From assembly GCF_900106525.1 (NCBI RefSeq), contig NZ_FNOG01000009.1:1-64000 (forward strand): a DNA stretch of 64,000 bases, given 5' to 3'. Source of the DNA: Lysobacter enzymogenes. GTDB taxonomy: Bacteria > Pseudomonadota > Gammaproteobacteria > Xanthomonadales > Xanthomonadaceae. Under the pieces are notes generated by a model. It was not told where the DNA came from and ran no database searches. It worked only from the letters and a program-made list of their open reading frames with translations. Shown here piece after piece: positions 31,066-41,915 of the stretch; position 1 is the first letter of the stretch, and each line of letters starts with the position of its first letter. A program made the position numbers and the translations under genes.

Positions 31066-31089
31066 AAAGGCCCGCCGAAGCGGGCCTTT
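31066..31089. terminator. Bidirectional terminator between xanB2 and the autotransporter gene
   Basis: AAAGGCCCGC-CGAA-GCGGGCCTTT is a perfect 10-bp stem. On the minus strand it is followed by CTTTTGC, on the plus strand by CTGC. It lies between two convergent genes and can serve both, more convincingly the minus-strand one. Confidence 0.7.
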
Positions 31090-31130
31090 CTGCATTCAGC
31101 CGGTCGTGATCGGCAACCGCGGATCCGCGC

Positions 31131-32627
31131 TTACAGATCCACGCCGAAGCCGACGCCGCCCGAGCTTTCCGAGCCCGAGAACGCCGCGCCGATGCTGACC
31201 GACACGTTCTCGTTGATGCGCCGGCCGTAGCCGATGGCCAGGCCGCTTTCGCCGTCCTGGAAGCCCGCGCCGACCGCGAGGCGGCCGCGGCCGGGCTTGG
31301 CATAGGCGCTGTTGGCCGACATCTGCGACATCGCCGCCGACATCGCGCCGTTGCGGCGGATGCGCCGGTCGAGGTCTTCGAAGCGGTCGTTGACCTCGGC
31401 GCGGAAATTGCCGAAATCCAGGTTCAGGCCGTTGATGCGCTGGTCGGTGTAGGCGTTGGCCTGTTGCACCGAGGCCGCGTCGCCGGCCTGCATCTGGCGC
31501 AGGTTGACCGCGTCGGTCGCGGCGGTGGCGTTGGCGACGTTGGCCACGCGCGTGCCGTTGGCGCCTTCCAGGGTCATGGTGCTCTTGGAGGCGTCGTCGT
31601 AGTTGGCCGACAGCGCCGAACCGCCGCCACCGCCGCCCGGGCCCTGAGGACCTTGCGGCCCCTGCGGGCCTTGCGGACCCTGGGGACCTTGCGGGCCCTG
31701 CGGGCCGGCCGGAATCGCCGAGATGCGCCCGTAGAGATCCGTCAGGCGGCCGTCGACCGCGCCGAACGCCGCGCCCACGTCGTTGAACGCGCTGCCCTGG
31801 ATCGTATAGGTCGGCGGGGTGAACACGCCGCCGGCGAAGCTGGCACCGCCGCCGAACACGCCCACGGCGCGATTGAGCTGGGCCAGGTTGGTAGCGTCGG
31901 TGTCCTGGGTCGCGGCGGCGACGTTGACGATCTGGCGCTCGGCGCCGGCGGCGCCGACCGAGATCGTATTGGCGCGGTCGGCGAGCGAGTTGTTGCCCAG
32001 CGCGACCGCGTCGGCGGCGGTGGCCTGGCTGTTGAAGCCGGCCACCAGGCTGCGCGCGCCGCTGGCGCGGTTGCCGTTGCCGATCGCGGTGGCGTCGTCG
32101 CCGTCGACTTCGTTGTCGCCGCCGATGCCGTTGCCGCGCGCGCCCTGCACCCGGTTGCTGCGGCCCAGCGCGTTCGCGCCGACGCCGTCGGTGGAGTTGA
32201 AGTTGCCCAGCGCGCTGCTGTCCTGCCCGTTGGCGCGGTTGGAGAAACCCACCGCGCTGGTGCTGTTGCCCAGCGCCTGGTTGCCCGAGCCGACCGCGGT
32301 GCCGTCGTCGCCGAGCGCGAGGTTGAGGTTGCCGCTCGCCGTCGAACGCGCGCCGGTGGCGAAGTTGCTGCTGCCCACCGCGGTGCTGTCCTCGCCGGCC
32401 GCGGCGTTGTTGCTGCCCACCGCCACCGCCTGCGCGCCGTCGGCGCTGTTGGCGATGCCGCAGGCGACCGCGTCGAAGCCGTTCGCGGTGCTGCCGCCGT
32501 CGTTTTCGTTGCCGGCGATGCCGTCGGTGAGGTCGCAGGCGCTGCCTGCGTGCGCCTGTCCCGACGCGACCACGTTCATACCGATGACGCTGGCGATGGC
32601 CAGCGCCAATAGAGTGCTGTGTTTCAT
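31131..32627 (-). CDS. YadA-like trimeric autotransporter adhesin with collagen-like stalk
   Basis: 498 residues with a signal peptide (LLALAIASVIGMNVVASGQA). Residues ~50-215 are YadA-type head repeats of 14-15 residues (VAVGSNNAAAGEDSTAVGSS). A neck motif DATNLAQLNRAV is followed at ~307-330 by a pure Gly-Pro-Gln repeat (eight GPQ/GPG units) and a Gly6 run. A second neck (ATDAVNLRQM) and a short coiled coil lead to the membrane anchor at ~440-498. The anchor ends in GVGFGVDL rather than the usual final aromatic residue. It would be a trimeric surface adhesin. The convergent gene is xanB2. Confidence 0.9.
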   Translation of the reverse strand: MKHSTLLALAIASVIGMNVVASGQAHAGSACDLTDGIAGNENDGGSTANGFDAVACGIANSADGAQAVAVGSNNAAAGEDSTAVGSSNFATGARSTASGNLNLALGDDGTAVGSGNQALGNSTSAVGFSNRANGQDSSALGNFNSTDGVGANALGRSNRVQGARGNGIGGDNEVDGDDATAIGNGNRASGARSLVAGFNSQATAADAVALGNNSLADRANTISVGAAGAERQIVNVAAATQDTDATNLAQLNRAVGVFGGGASFAGGVFTPPTYTIQGSAFNDVGAAFGAVDGRLTDLYGRISAIPAGPQGPQGPQGPQGPQGPQGPQGPGGGGGGSALSANYDDASKSTMTLEGANGTRVANVANATAATDAVNLRQMQAGDAASVQQANAYTDQRINGLNLDFGNFRAEVNDRFEDLDRRIRRNGAMSAAMSQMSANSAYAKPGRGRLAVGAGFQDGESGLAIGYGRRINENVSVSIGAAFSGSESSGGVGFGVDL

Positions 32628-33111
32628 TCCTTTATTTCCCCTAAGGCTGACAAGAACCGATACGGAACCGTCAAGGCATGCGTTCTGAGCGATGCGGTAG
32701 ACCGCGCCCTCCCCGGCACCGGCCCACTAACCATAAAGCGATTTGCTGCACTTTTATACAGCCAAGCAGGTACGAATTATTTCACCGAACCGGACCGTTC
32801 CGGCACGCTCTTGGTCATGCTGTTGCAACGCAGCAGGCGCAGGCTGAACGGTTGAATCCGCGCCGGCCGCGTTCAGCGTCGGGCGCGCCTGCGGCTCGCG
32901 CGGCGGCGACGCAGCCACGTTCGAACTCGCCCCCGCCGCCGTATTCAAGCGCCGCCGCAACGCGTGATTTTCGCCAACCGCAAAGCGGCGGCGCCGACGC
33001 CGCTGTTTGAACGGCAAGCCCGCCGCCGCGACTAACGGCACTTGAATGCGCGCATGGCGCCACTCATTTTGCGATAAGGCCAATCCGGCCCGCTTGTGGA
33101 GCGCAACGACG
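32628..33111. other. Intergenic region between the adhesin and a small membrane protein gene
   Basis: 484 bp. The part near 32725-32790 is AT-richer (CATAAAGCGATTTGCTGCAC, TTTTATACAGCC). A TTGACG on the minus strand lies ~48 bp before the adhesin start. No gene with domain support was seen. Confidence 0.5.
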
Positions 33112-33360
33112 ATGGGAGTGATCAGCCTGATCTGGGGCGTGGTGGCGCTGCTGTGGATGATCCTGGCGCTGATTCCGCTGTTGGGATGGGGCAACTGGTT
33201 CCTGATCCCGTTCGCCGCAGTCGGCGCGATCATCGCCGCGATCGGCGTGCTGTTCAGCGGCGCCGGCAAGAACGGCCGGGCCAAGGCCGGCCTGATCCTC
33301 AACGCCATCGTCATCGTCGTCGGCGTCGCCCGCCTGAGCCTCGGCGGCGGCCTGATCTGA
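33112..33360 (+). CDS. Small membrane protein
   Basis: 82 residues with three hydrophobic segments: ISLIWGVVALLWMILALIPL, WFLIPFAAVGAIIAAIGVLF and LILNAIVIVVGVARLSLGG. A short basic loop (GAGKNGRAKAG) lies between the second and third. It resembles small DUF-type inner-membrane proteins of xanthomonads; the function is unknown. Confidence 0.7.
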   Translation: MGVISLIWGVVALLWMILALIPLLGWGNWFLIPFAAVGAIIAAIGVLFSGAGKNGRAKAGLILNAIVIVVGVARLSLGGGLI

Positions 33361-33373
33361 CCGCTGCGCCAAA

Positions 33374-33418
33374 CTTGCGCCGCTCCTCATGTAGGAGCGG
33401 CGCAAGCCGCGACCGCGA
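33374..33418. repeat. REP-type repeat with local palindrome
   Basis: One forward REP unit (from ~33389) preceded by an inverted half copy, giving CTTGCGCCGCTCCT...AGGAGCGGCGCAAG with only four bases between the arms. The element lies between the convergent small membrane protein and ABC transporter genes and could act as a terminator. Confidence 0.75.
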
Positions 33419-33484
33419 AACCGCAACTACAGCGTATCCCGGCACGCCACCCGCGCAACGAAGCGCGCCGTCGCCGCAGCAGGC

Positions 33485-35046
<1,562 letters not shown>

Positions 35047-35050
<4 letters not shown>

Positions 35051-35928
35051 GCCGAGGCGGCCTCATTCGGGCGCGCAGGCTCGGTGCCGCGCGCCTGGGC
35101 CTGGCCGCGCACGTCGAGCCAATCGCGCAGGCCGTCGCCGAGGAACTGGAACGCGGCCAGGGTCGCGACCAGGAAGCCGGCCGGGAACAACAAGGTCCAC
35201 GGCGCGCTGTCGAGTTCCTGCACGCCTTCGGCGAGCAGCCCGCCCCAACTCGAAGACGGCTCGTCGATCGACAGGCCGAGGAAGCCGAGAAAACTCTCGA
35301 CCAAAATCGCCTGCGGCAAAATCAGGCCGAGATACACCAGCGCCAGCGGCAGCAGGTTCGGCAGCACGTGCCAGCGCAGGCGCTGGCCGAAGCTCGCGCC
35401 GGCGGCTTGCGCGGCCAGCACGAACGGCGCCTCGCGCAGGCGCGCGGCCTCCGCGCGCATGACCCGGGCCAGGTCGATCCACACATAGCCGCCGATCGCC
35501 GCCAGCAGCAGCCACAGCGAGCGTTCGAACAAGGTCAGCAGCAGGATCACCACCAGCAGGAACGGCAGCGCCGAGAACACGTCGAGCACGCGCAGCATCC
35601 AGCGTTCGACCCAGCCGCCGGCGAGTCCGGCGATCGCGCCGTAGCCCAGCCCGATGACCAGCGCGACCACGCTGGCGAGCAGGCCGATGCCCAGCGACAG
35701 CCGTCCGCCGGCCAGGGTGCGGGCGAACACATCACGGCCGATGGCGTCGGTGCCGAACCAGTGCCCGGCCGTGCCCGGCGCGGCCGACAGCGCCTCCCAG
35801 TCGGGCAGGACCGGCCCGAACCGGCTCAGCAGCGGCGCCAGCCAGCACACGGCGGCCAGGACGCCCAGCACCGTCAGGCAGGTGCGGGCCAGCGGGGGCA
35901 GAGGAGTGGCGAGTCGCATCGGCCTCAT
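35047..35928 (-). CDS. ABC transporter permease (DppC/YejE-like)
   Basis: 293 residues; an ATG at 35919 is an alternative start. It has six transmembrane helices, the N-terminal HWFGTDAIGRDVFARTLAGG motif typical of the DppC/OppC branch, and the EAA loop (LREAPFVLAAQAAGASFGQ). It would pair with a DppB-type permease, which is not in the window next to it. Coupled by a 4-bp overlap to the double ATPase. Confidence 0.9.
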
Positions 35929-36081
35929 CCTACCGGCTCACGCGGCTTTGCGACTCCCGCGCCCGCCGCGGCCCCGACGGCGGACCGCCGGCACACATTC
36001 CGCACCGGCATACCCAGATAAGCCAATGCCTCTTCCCCTGCGCCGGCCGCCGCGCCACATTTCCTACATGGTGACTGGGAA

Positions 36082-36597
36082 ATGCTGACGATGAAGGCCA
36101 AGTACGCCCTGCGCGCGATGTGCGCGCTGGCGCGCGCCGAGGGCGGGCGGACCGCGCCGGCGCCGCGCCACGGCCGCCTGCAGGCGCGGGCGATCGCCGA
36201 GCACAGCGGCGCGCCGAGCAAATTCCTCGAATCGATCCTGGTCGACCTGCGCGAAGCCGGCTTCATCAACAGCCGGCGCGGGCAGAAGGGCGGCCACACC
36301 CTGGCGCGCCCGTCCGATCAGATCATGGTCGGCGACGTGATCCGCGCCATCGACGGCCCGCTGGCGCCGGTGCGCTGCGCCAGCGTCAGCGCCTACCAGC
36401 CCTGCGCCGACTGCGCCGATCCCGACGCCTGCAGCCTGCGCTCGCTGATGCGCGAGGCGCGCGACGCGCTGTCCAACGTGCTCGACCGGCGCAGCCTGCG
36501 CGAACTGGCGCTGATGCCGGACTTCGGCGCGGCGGCGATCGACCCGGCGCTGCTGGACGCAACCTTCCTCTCGGCCGAACTGGGAGAGCGGCGGTGA
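36082..36597 (+). CDS. Rrf2-family transcriptional regulator
   Basis: 171 residues; an in-frame ATG at 36091 is possible. The winged helix (MKAKYALRAMCALARAEGG, then ARAIAEHSGAPSKFLESIL) and the wing (SRRGQKGGHTLARP) are typical of Rrf2. CASVSAYQPCADCADPDAC supplies four Cys in the region that binds an Fe-S cluster in IscR/NsrR. It starts the sulfate-assimilation block, so regulation of that block is likely (inference). Its stop overlaps the GTG of the next gene. Confidence 0.88.
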   Translation: MLTMKAKYALRAMCALARAEGGRTAPAPRHGRLQARAIAEHSGAPSKFLESILVDLREAGFINSRRGQKGGHTLARPSDQIMVGDVIRAIDGPLAPVRCASVSAYQPCADCADPDACSLRSLMREARDALSNVLDRRSLRELALMPDFGAAAIDPALLDATFLSAELGERR

Positions 36598-36857
36598 GCC
36601 GCGCGCGCAAGTCCGCGCCCGGCGCCGCGCGCAAACCCGCGCCGGCCCAGGTGTCGACCGTGCGCTACGCGGCGCAGCGCGCGCCGGAGCCGGAAATCAA
36701 CATCGTCAACCTCAGCGACAGCGAGTTCGCCCTGCTGCGCGCGCTGCGCGGGCTTGGCGCGGGAAGGATCGAGGTGATCGTGCAGGCCTCGCGCATCGTC
36801 GAGATCACCCGCAGCGAGCGGGTCGAGGTGACGGTGCCGGCGGAGTCGTGGGGATGA
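36594..36857 (+). CDS. DUF2292 (YezD-like) small protein
   Basis: 87 residues from a GTG at 36594 that overlaps the regulator stop (GTGA). After a basic Ala/Pro-rich N-terminus comes SEFALLRALRGLGAGRIEVI, then VQASRIVEITRSERV, matching the DUF2292 pattern. DUF2292 proteins are frequently linked to sulfate assimilation genes, as here. The biochemical function is unknown. Confidence 0.8.
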   Translation: MSRARKSAPGAARKPAPAQVSTVRYAAQRAPEPEINIVNLSDSEFALLRALRGLGAGRIEVIVQASRIVEITRSERVEVTVPAESWG

Positions 36858-37220
36858 AGCTTCGCGATGACGCTTGCGTGCGGCGCGGGGGCGCCGGGGA
36901 TTCGTGTTTGCGCTGTCGTCGGGGCGTTTGCGGCGGGTGAGGCGTTCGATGTCTGGGCTTGGTTGACTTACAAGCCGCGCAGACGCCGAGGTTTCGCTGT
37001 CGGGGCAGTCGTCTAGACGCTTGCCGCGGTTTGTTGGGGGTTGGGTTTATCGGCTCGATGGTTCGCGGGTGCGCGAAGCACGTCGTTGCTGGGGAAATCG
37101 TTGGGACGCCTTGGGGCGGCTGCGGTTTCTAAGGGATTTTTCTTTGTTGTTTTTTCTGCCAGTTCCGTGGTCCGTGCCACCCGGGCCCTTCCACCGTCTT
37201 TCGATGAAAGGAGCAGCACC
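36858..37220. other. Intergenic region upstream of the porin gene
   Basis: 363 bp with noticeably lower GC than its neighbours, including TTTTTCTTTGTTGTTTTTTC at ~37137-37156. A strong AAAGGAGC ribosome-binding site precedes the porin ATG. It probably holds the promoter of the sulfate transport genes; no operator could be assigned by eye. Confidence 0.55.
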
Positions 37221-38672
37221 ATGCCAAACCGGGTCCGCCGGCCGCTCGTCCGCCTCACCACCGCGCCGCTGTGGGCGGCGCTCGCCTGCGCCGCCGGTTT
37301 GCCGGCGCATGCGGCCGAACTCACGATCGAGCAACTGGCGCAACGCCTCAAGGCGATCGAACAACGCCTGGGCGCCGCCGCGCCGGCCGTCGCCGGCAGC
37401 GAGGGCGGCGAAGGCCTCGCCGATCTCGACCAGCGCCTGCGCATCATCGAGCGCAAGCTGGAACTGCAGGCCGAGGAAAGCGCGGCCAAGGCCGCCAGCA
37501 CGCCGGTGGTGGCGCTGAGCGCGAGCAAGGGCCTGTCGATCAAGTCGCCGCCGCCGGGCGATGTCGAAGTCAAGCTCAAGGCGCTGGTGCAGGCCGACGG
37601 CCGTTTCTTCATCGGCGATTCGCAGGTACCGCAGAACGACACCTTCCTGTGGCGGCGGATCCAGCCGAGCATCGAAGGCAGCTGGGGCTCGCTGGTCGGC
37701 TTCCGCATCATGCCGGAGTTCGCCGGCGACACCGCCACCATCAACGACGCCTACCTCGATCTGAAGTTCGATCCGCGCGCGACCTTGCGCATCGGCAAGT
37801 TCAAGAGCCCGGTCGGACTGGAACGGTTGCAGTCGAGCGGTTCCACCGGTTTGATCGAGCTGGGCCTGGCCTCCGAACTCACGCCCAACCGCGACCTGGG
37901 CCTGCAGTTGCAGGGCGAGTTCGCCGGCTCCACCGTGAGCTACGCGGTCGGCGTGTTCAACGGCGCGGTCGACGGCCGCGACAGCCCCACCACCAATCCG
38001 GACAACGAATTCGAATACGCCGGACGCATCTTCCTGGAGCCGTGGAAGAACGCCGGCGGCGCGCTGCAAGGGTTGGGCTTCGGCCTGGGCGCCAGCGCCG
38101 GCGACCGCGCCGGCAGCGGCAACAACTTCCTGCCGCGCTACCGCACGCCGGGACAGTCGCAGTTCTTCAACTACCGCAGCACCGTGCTGGCCGACGGTGC
38201 GACCAAGCGCTGGTCGCCGCAGTTGTATTTCTACCGCAACGCCTTCGGCCTGCTCGGCGAATACGTCAGCTCCAGCCAGGAAGTGCGGGTGGGCGCGGTG
38301 CGCGAGGAACTCGACCACCGCGCCTGGCAGCTCACCGCCGGCCTGGTGCTCACCGGCGAGGATGCCGGCTACCGCGGCGTGTCCCGGCCTAACCATCCTT
38401 TTACCGTGGGTAGTGCAGGCTGGGGCGCGTTCGAACTGGTCGCGCGCTACGGCCGCCTGGAGATCGACGACGCCGCGTTCCCGCGCTTCGCCGATCCCAA
38501 CGCCGTCGCCGCCGCCGCGCGCTCGTGGGGGCTGGGCTTGAACTGGTACCTCACCTCCAATCTGAAACTGGTCGCCAACTACACTCAAACCCAATTCGAC
38601 GGCGGCGCCGCCGCCGGCCGCGACCGCGAGGACGAAAAGGCGTTCTTCACCCGCGCCCAGCTCGCGTTCTGA
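37221..38672 (+). CDS. OprP/OprO-family outer-membrane porin
   Basis: 483 residues with a signal peptide ([17 protein letters not shown]). An N-terminal coiled coil of ~60 residues ([18 protein letters not shown], then [15 protein letters not shown]) is typical of OprP trimers. The barrel shows the phosphate-selective porin pattern ([32 protein letters not shown]) and ends in a Phe (ARAQLAF). OprP porins import anions. Next to a sulfate ABC system it may pass sulfate or sulfonates (inference). Confidence 0.87.
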   Translation: MPNRVRRPLVRLTTAPLWAALACAAGLPAHAAELTIEQLAQRLKAIEQRLGAAAPAVAGSEGGEGLADLDQRLRIIERKLELQAEESAAKAASTPVVALSASKGLSIKSPPPGDVEVKLKALVQADGRFFIGDSQVPQNDTFLWRRIQPSIEGSWGSLVGFRIMPEFAGDTATINDAYLDLKFDPRATLRIGKFKSPVGLERLQSSGSTGLIELGLASELTPNRDLGLQLQGEFAGSTVSYAVGVFNGAVDGRDSPTTNPDNEFEYAGRIFLEPWKNAGGALQGLGFGLGASAGDRAGSGNNFLPRYRTPGQSQFFNYRSTVLADGATKRWSPQLYFYRNAFGLLGEYVSSSQEVRVGAVREELDHRAWQLTAGLVLTGEDAGYRGVSRPNHPFTVGSAGWGAFELVARYGRLEIDDAAFPRFADPNAVAAAARSWGLGLNWYLTSNLKLVANYTQTQFDGGAAAGRDREDEKAFFTRAQLAF

Positions 38673-38731
38673 TCCGAAATCTTTCCATTCGACACGTTCC
38701 GGACTTACCCCATCTCGCAGAGGATCGACCG

Positions 38732-39733
38732 ATGAAAACCGCATTCCGCTGGGTACTGCTCAGCGTCGCGCTCGCCGCCGGCACCGCCGCGGCCAAGGAC
38801 GCCGAACTGCTCAACGTCTCCTACGACCCCACGCGCGAGTTCTACGCCGAGGTCAACCAGGTCTTCGCCGCGCAGTGGAAACAGCAGACCGGCGAGACCC
38901 TCAACATCCGCACCTCGCACGGCGGCTCGGGCAAGCAGGCGCGCGCCGTGGTCGACGGGCTGGAGGCCGACGTGGTGACGCTGGCGCTCGCCGGCGACAT
39001 CGACACCGTCGCCAACGCCAAGCAATTGCCGGCCGATTGGCAGAAGCGCCTGCCGCACCAGAGCTCGCCGTATACCTCGACCATCGTGTTCCTGGTGCGC
39101 AAGGGCAACCCGAAGGGCATCAAGGACTGGGACGATCTGATCAAGCCCGGCGTCGGCGTGATCACCCCCAATCCCAAGACCTCCGGCGGCGCGCGCTGGA
39201 ACTATCTGGCGGCCTGGGCCTGGGCGTCGACCAAGTTCCGCGACGGCGACAAAGTCACCGACTACCTGACCCAGCTGTTCAAGAACGTGCCCGTGCTCGA
39301 TACCGGCGCGCGCGGCTCCACCACCACCTTCGTCGACCGCAAGATCGGCGACGTGCTGATCGCGTGGGAGAACGAGGCGCTGCTGACGCTCGACCAGTCC
39401 AACAGCCGCGGCCAGTTCGAGATGGTGGTGCCGAGCCTGAGCATCAAGGCCGAGCCGCCGGTGGCCTGGGTCGACAAGAACGTCGACAAGCACGGCACGC
39501 GCAAGCAGGCCGAGGCTTATCTGCGTTTCCTCTACACCCCCGAAGGCCAGCGCCTGGCGGCCAAGCACGGCTACCGCCCGGCCGAGCCGGACAAGGTGCC
39601 GGCGGCGGAGCTGGCCAAGTTCCCGGCGATCAAGCAGGTGACCATCGACGGCGCCTTCGGCGGCTGGAAGAAGGCGCAGGCCGCGCATTTCTCCGACGGC
39701 GGGTTCTTCGACAAGATCTATCAGCCCAAGTAA
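38732..39733 (+). CDS. sbp: Sulfate ABC transporter substrate-binding protein
   Basis: 333 residues with a signal peptide ([15 protein letters not shown]). Family motifs: [58 protein letters not shown] and ENEALL. These contact the sulfate in Sbp/CysP. It binds sulfate (or thiosulfate) in the periplasm for CysTWA. The permease genes follow after 453 bp of mostly repeat sequence rather than immediately. Confidence 0.93.
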   Translation: MKTAFRWVLLSVALAAGTAAAKDAELLNVSYDPTREFYAEVNQVFAAQWKQQTGETLNIRTSHGGSGKQARAVVDGLEADVVTLALAGDIDTVANAKQLPADWQKRLPHQSSPYTSTIVFLVRKGNPKGIKDWDDLIKPGVGVITPNPKTSGGARWNYLAAWAWASTKFRDGDKVTDYLTQLFKNVPVLDTGARGSTTTFVDRKIGDVLIAWENEALLTLDQSNSRGQFEMVVPSLSIKAEPPVAWVDKNVDKHGTRKQAEAYLRFLYTPEGQRLAAKHGYRPAEPDKVPAAELAKFPAIKQVTIDGAFGGWKKAQAAHFSDGGFFDKIYQPK

Positions 39734-40186
39734 GTTCGTAACCGCAGCGTCATCGGGCCGCGGCCGCGCCGGCGTGCGAGAGCCGGCGCGACCGCGGTGT
39801 GTTGTTGCGGCGGCGCTGCGTCGTCGTTCCGACGAAGCCCCCACACCGTCATTCCGGCGAAAGCCGGAACCCATTTTGACTTTGCCCTACCCTCGATCCC
39901 GGGCCGCAGGAACAACAGCAAAATGGGTTCCGGCTTTCGCCGGAATGACGGCGTGAGGGGGGCGATGCGCTCAGGCCCTGGCCAATCCGGCAATCGAGTC
40001 AGCCATCCGCTGCCCGCCCCGAACCCCCACCCCATTCACCGTACGGAACTTCCCGACCATCGCCGACTCAGACCCCATATCGCCATCGCGCACCTCGATA
40101 CAACCAACGCGCATTTCCACCGGATCGAGCCAACGCGATAGCGTCGCACCCCTGCGTCCCTCAAAACTTCTGCCGCCCACCGCCAC
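39734..40186. other. Repeat-containing gap inside the sulfate transport genes
   Basis: 453 bp between sbp and cysT. It contains a REPIN-like pair (39851-39946) and otherwise no recognisable element or gene. Confidence 0.7.
39851..39946. repeat. REPIN-like inverted pair of the 20-bp palindrome
   Basis: Forward copy 39851-39870 and reverse copy 39927-39946, with CCCATTTTG and CAAAATGGG on the inner sides. The organisation equals that at 8379-8491. Both copies have one mismatch in the outer stem (GGAAC / GTTCC). Confidence 0.9.
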
Positions 40187-41050
40187 ATGAGCGAGCAAGC
40201 CCTCCCATTGCCGGCCTCCGGTCGCTGGCGCCGTCCCCTGCCCGGTTTCGGGCTGGGCCTCGGCATCGGCCTGACCTGGCTCGGCCTCATCGTGCTGCTG
40301 CCGCTGGCGGCGTTGATCCTGCGTTCCGGCGGATTGGGCTGGGCCGGCTGGGCGCGCGCGATTTCCGACTCGCGCGTGATCGCCTCGCTCAAGGTCAGCT
40401 TCGGCGCGTCGTTGATCGCCGCGATCGCCGCGCTGCTGTTCGGCGCGCTGATCGCCTGGGTATTGGTGCGCTACCGCTTCCCCGGCCGGCGCCTGATGGA
40501 CGCGCTGGTCGACCTGCCCTTCGCCCTGCCCACCGCGGTGGCCGGCATCACCTTGGCGGCGATCTACGATGAGAACGGCTGGATCGGGCAACTGGTCAAG
40601 CCGTTCGGCATCCAGTTGGTCAACAACTTCACCGGCATCGTCATCGCCCTGATCTTCGTCGGCCTGCCGTTCGCAGTGCGCACGGTGCAACCGGTGCTCG
40701 AAGCGCTGGGCCGCGAACAGGAAGAAGCCGCGATCTCGCTCGGCGCCTCGCGCCTGACCACGCTGCGCCGAGTGATCCTGCCCGAACTGCTGCCGGCGCT
40801 GCTGACCGGCTTCTCGCTGGCGTTCGCACGCGCGCTGGGCGAATTCGGCTCGGTGATCTTCATCTCCGGCAACCTGCCGTGGAAGACCGAGATCGCGCCG
40901 ATGCTGATCACCATCCGCCTGGAAGAGGACGGCGGCGTGCCGGCCGCGATCGTGCTGGCGACCTTGCTGCTGCTGATGTCGTTCGCCTGCCTGCTGGCGA
41001 TCAACGCCGCCTCGACCTTGTTCGCCCACGGGAACCGCCGCGATGGCTGA
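40187..41050 (+). CDS. cysT: Sulfate ABC transporter permease CysT
   Basis: 287 residues and six transmembrane segments. The EAA loop is EEAAISLGASRLTTLRRVIL, and LPFALPTAVAGITLAAIYD and ALGEFGSVIFISGN are CysT hallmarks. It forms the membrane channel with CysW. The stop overlaps the cysW start by 8 bp. Confidence 0.94.
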   Translation: MSEQALPLPASGRWRRPLPGFGLGLGIGLTWLGLIVLLPLAALILRSGGLGWAGWARAISDSRVIASLKVSFGASLIAAIAALLFGALIAWVLVRYRFPGRRLMDALVDLPFALPTAVAGITLAAIYDENGWIGQLVKPFGIQLVNNFTGIVIALIFVGLPFAVRTVQPVLEALGREQEEAAISLGASRLTTLRRVILPELLPALLTGFSLAFARALGEFGSVIFISGNLPWKTEIAPMLITIRLEEDGGVPAAIVLATLLLLMSFACLLAINAASTLFAHGNRRDG

Positions 41051-41900
41051 GCGCGACCACTTGCAGGAACCGGCCTGGGTGCGCTGGACGCTGATCGGCC
41101 TGGCCGTGGCGGTGATGCTGCTGGTGGTGGTGCTGCCGCTGTTCGCCCTGCTCGGCGCCGCGTTCGGCAGCGGGCTGAAGGTGTGGTGGGGCGCGGTTGC
41201 CGAGGAACACACGGTCGACGCGCTCAAGCTGACCTTGCTGACTGCGGCGATCGTGGTCCCGGTCAACGCCATCTGCGGCGTGTTCGCGGCCTGGGCGCTG
41301 ACCCGCTTCGAGTTCCGCGGCAAGCGCACGCTGCTGTCGTTGATCGACCTGCCGTTCGCGGTTTCGCCGGTGGTCGCCGGCCTGTGCCTGGTGCTGTTGT
41401 TCAGCCCGACCCACGGTTTCTTCCGCGACTTCCTCAACGCCCACGACCTCAAGATCCTGTTCGCCACGCCCGGCATCGTGCTGGCGACCTTGTTCGTGAC
41501 CTTCCCGTTCGTGGTGCGCGAGCTGATCCCGCTGATGGAGCAGCAAGGCAGCGACGAAGAGCTGGCCGCGCGCTCGCTCGGCGCCAACGCCTGGACCATG
41601 TTCTTCAAGGTGACCCTGCCCAACATCAAGTGGGGCCTGCTGTACGGCGTGCTGTTGTGCAGCGCGCGCGCGATGGGCGAGTTCGGCGCGGTGACCGTGG
41701 TTTCGGGCAACGTGATGGGCGCCACCAACACCCTGTCGCTGCACGTGGAGGTTCTCTACAAGCAGCTCGGCGGCGAAGCCGCGGCGGCGTTCGCGGCGGC
41801 CTCGCTGCTCGCGGGCCTGGCGCTGGTGACCTTGGTGGTGAAACTGTGGCTGGAAACGCGGCACGGCGATGCGCTGGCGCAATCGCACCGGCGGCATTGA
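41043..41900 (+). CDS. cysW: Sulfate ABC transporter permease CysW
   Basis: 285 residues and six transmembrane segments. DLPFAVSPVVAGLCLVLLF, the EAA loop (DEELAARSLGANAWTMFFKV) and MGEFGAVTVVSGNVMGATN identify CysW. cysA follows after 15 bp. Confidence 0.94.
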   Translation: MAERDHLQEPAWVRWTLIGLAVAVMLLVVVLPLFALLGAAFGSGLKVWWGAVAEEHTVDALKLTLLTAAIVVPVNAICGVFAAWALTRFEFRGKRTLLSLIDLPFAVSPVVAGLCLVLLFSPTHGFFRDFLNAHDLKILFATPGIVLATLFVTFPFVVRELIPLMEQQGSDEELAARSLGANAWTMFFKVTLPNIKWGLLYGVLLCSARAMGEFGAVTVVSGNVMGATNTLSLHVEVLYKQLGGEAAAAFAAASLLAGLALVTLVVKLWLETRHGDALAQSHRRH

Positions 41901-41915
41901 TCGAACGGATACCCA

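Noticed and set aside
36858-37220. Riboswitch upstream of the porin gene
   Set aside because: No conserved riboswitch core could be traced by eye; only lower GC and a ribosome-binding site are visible.
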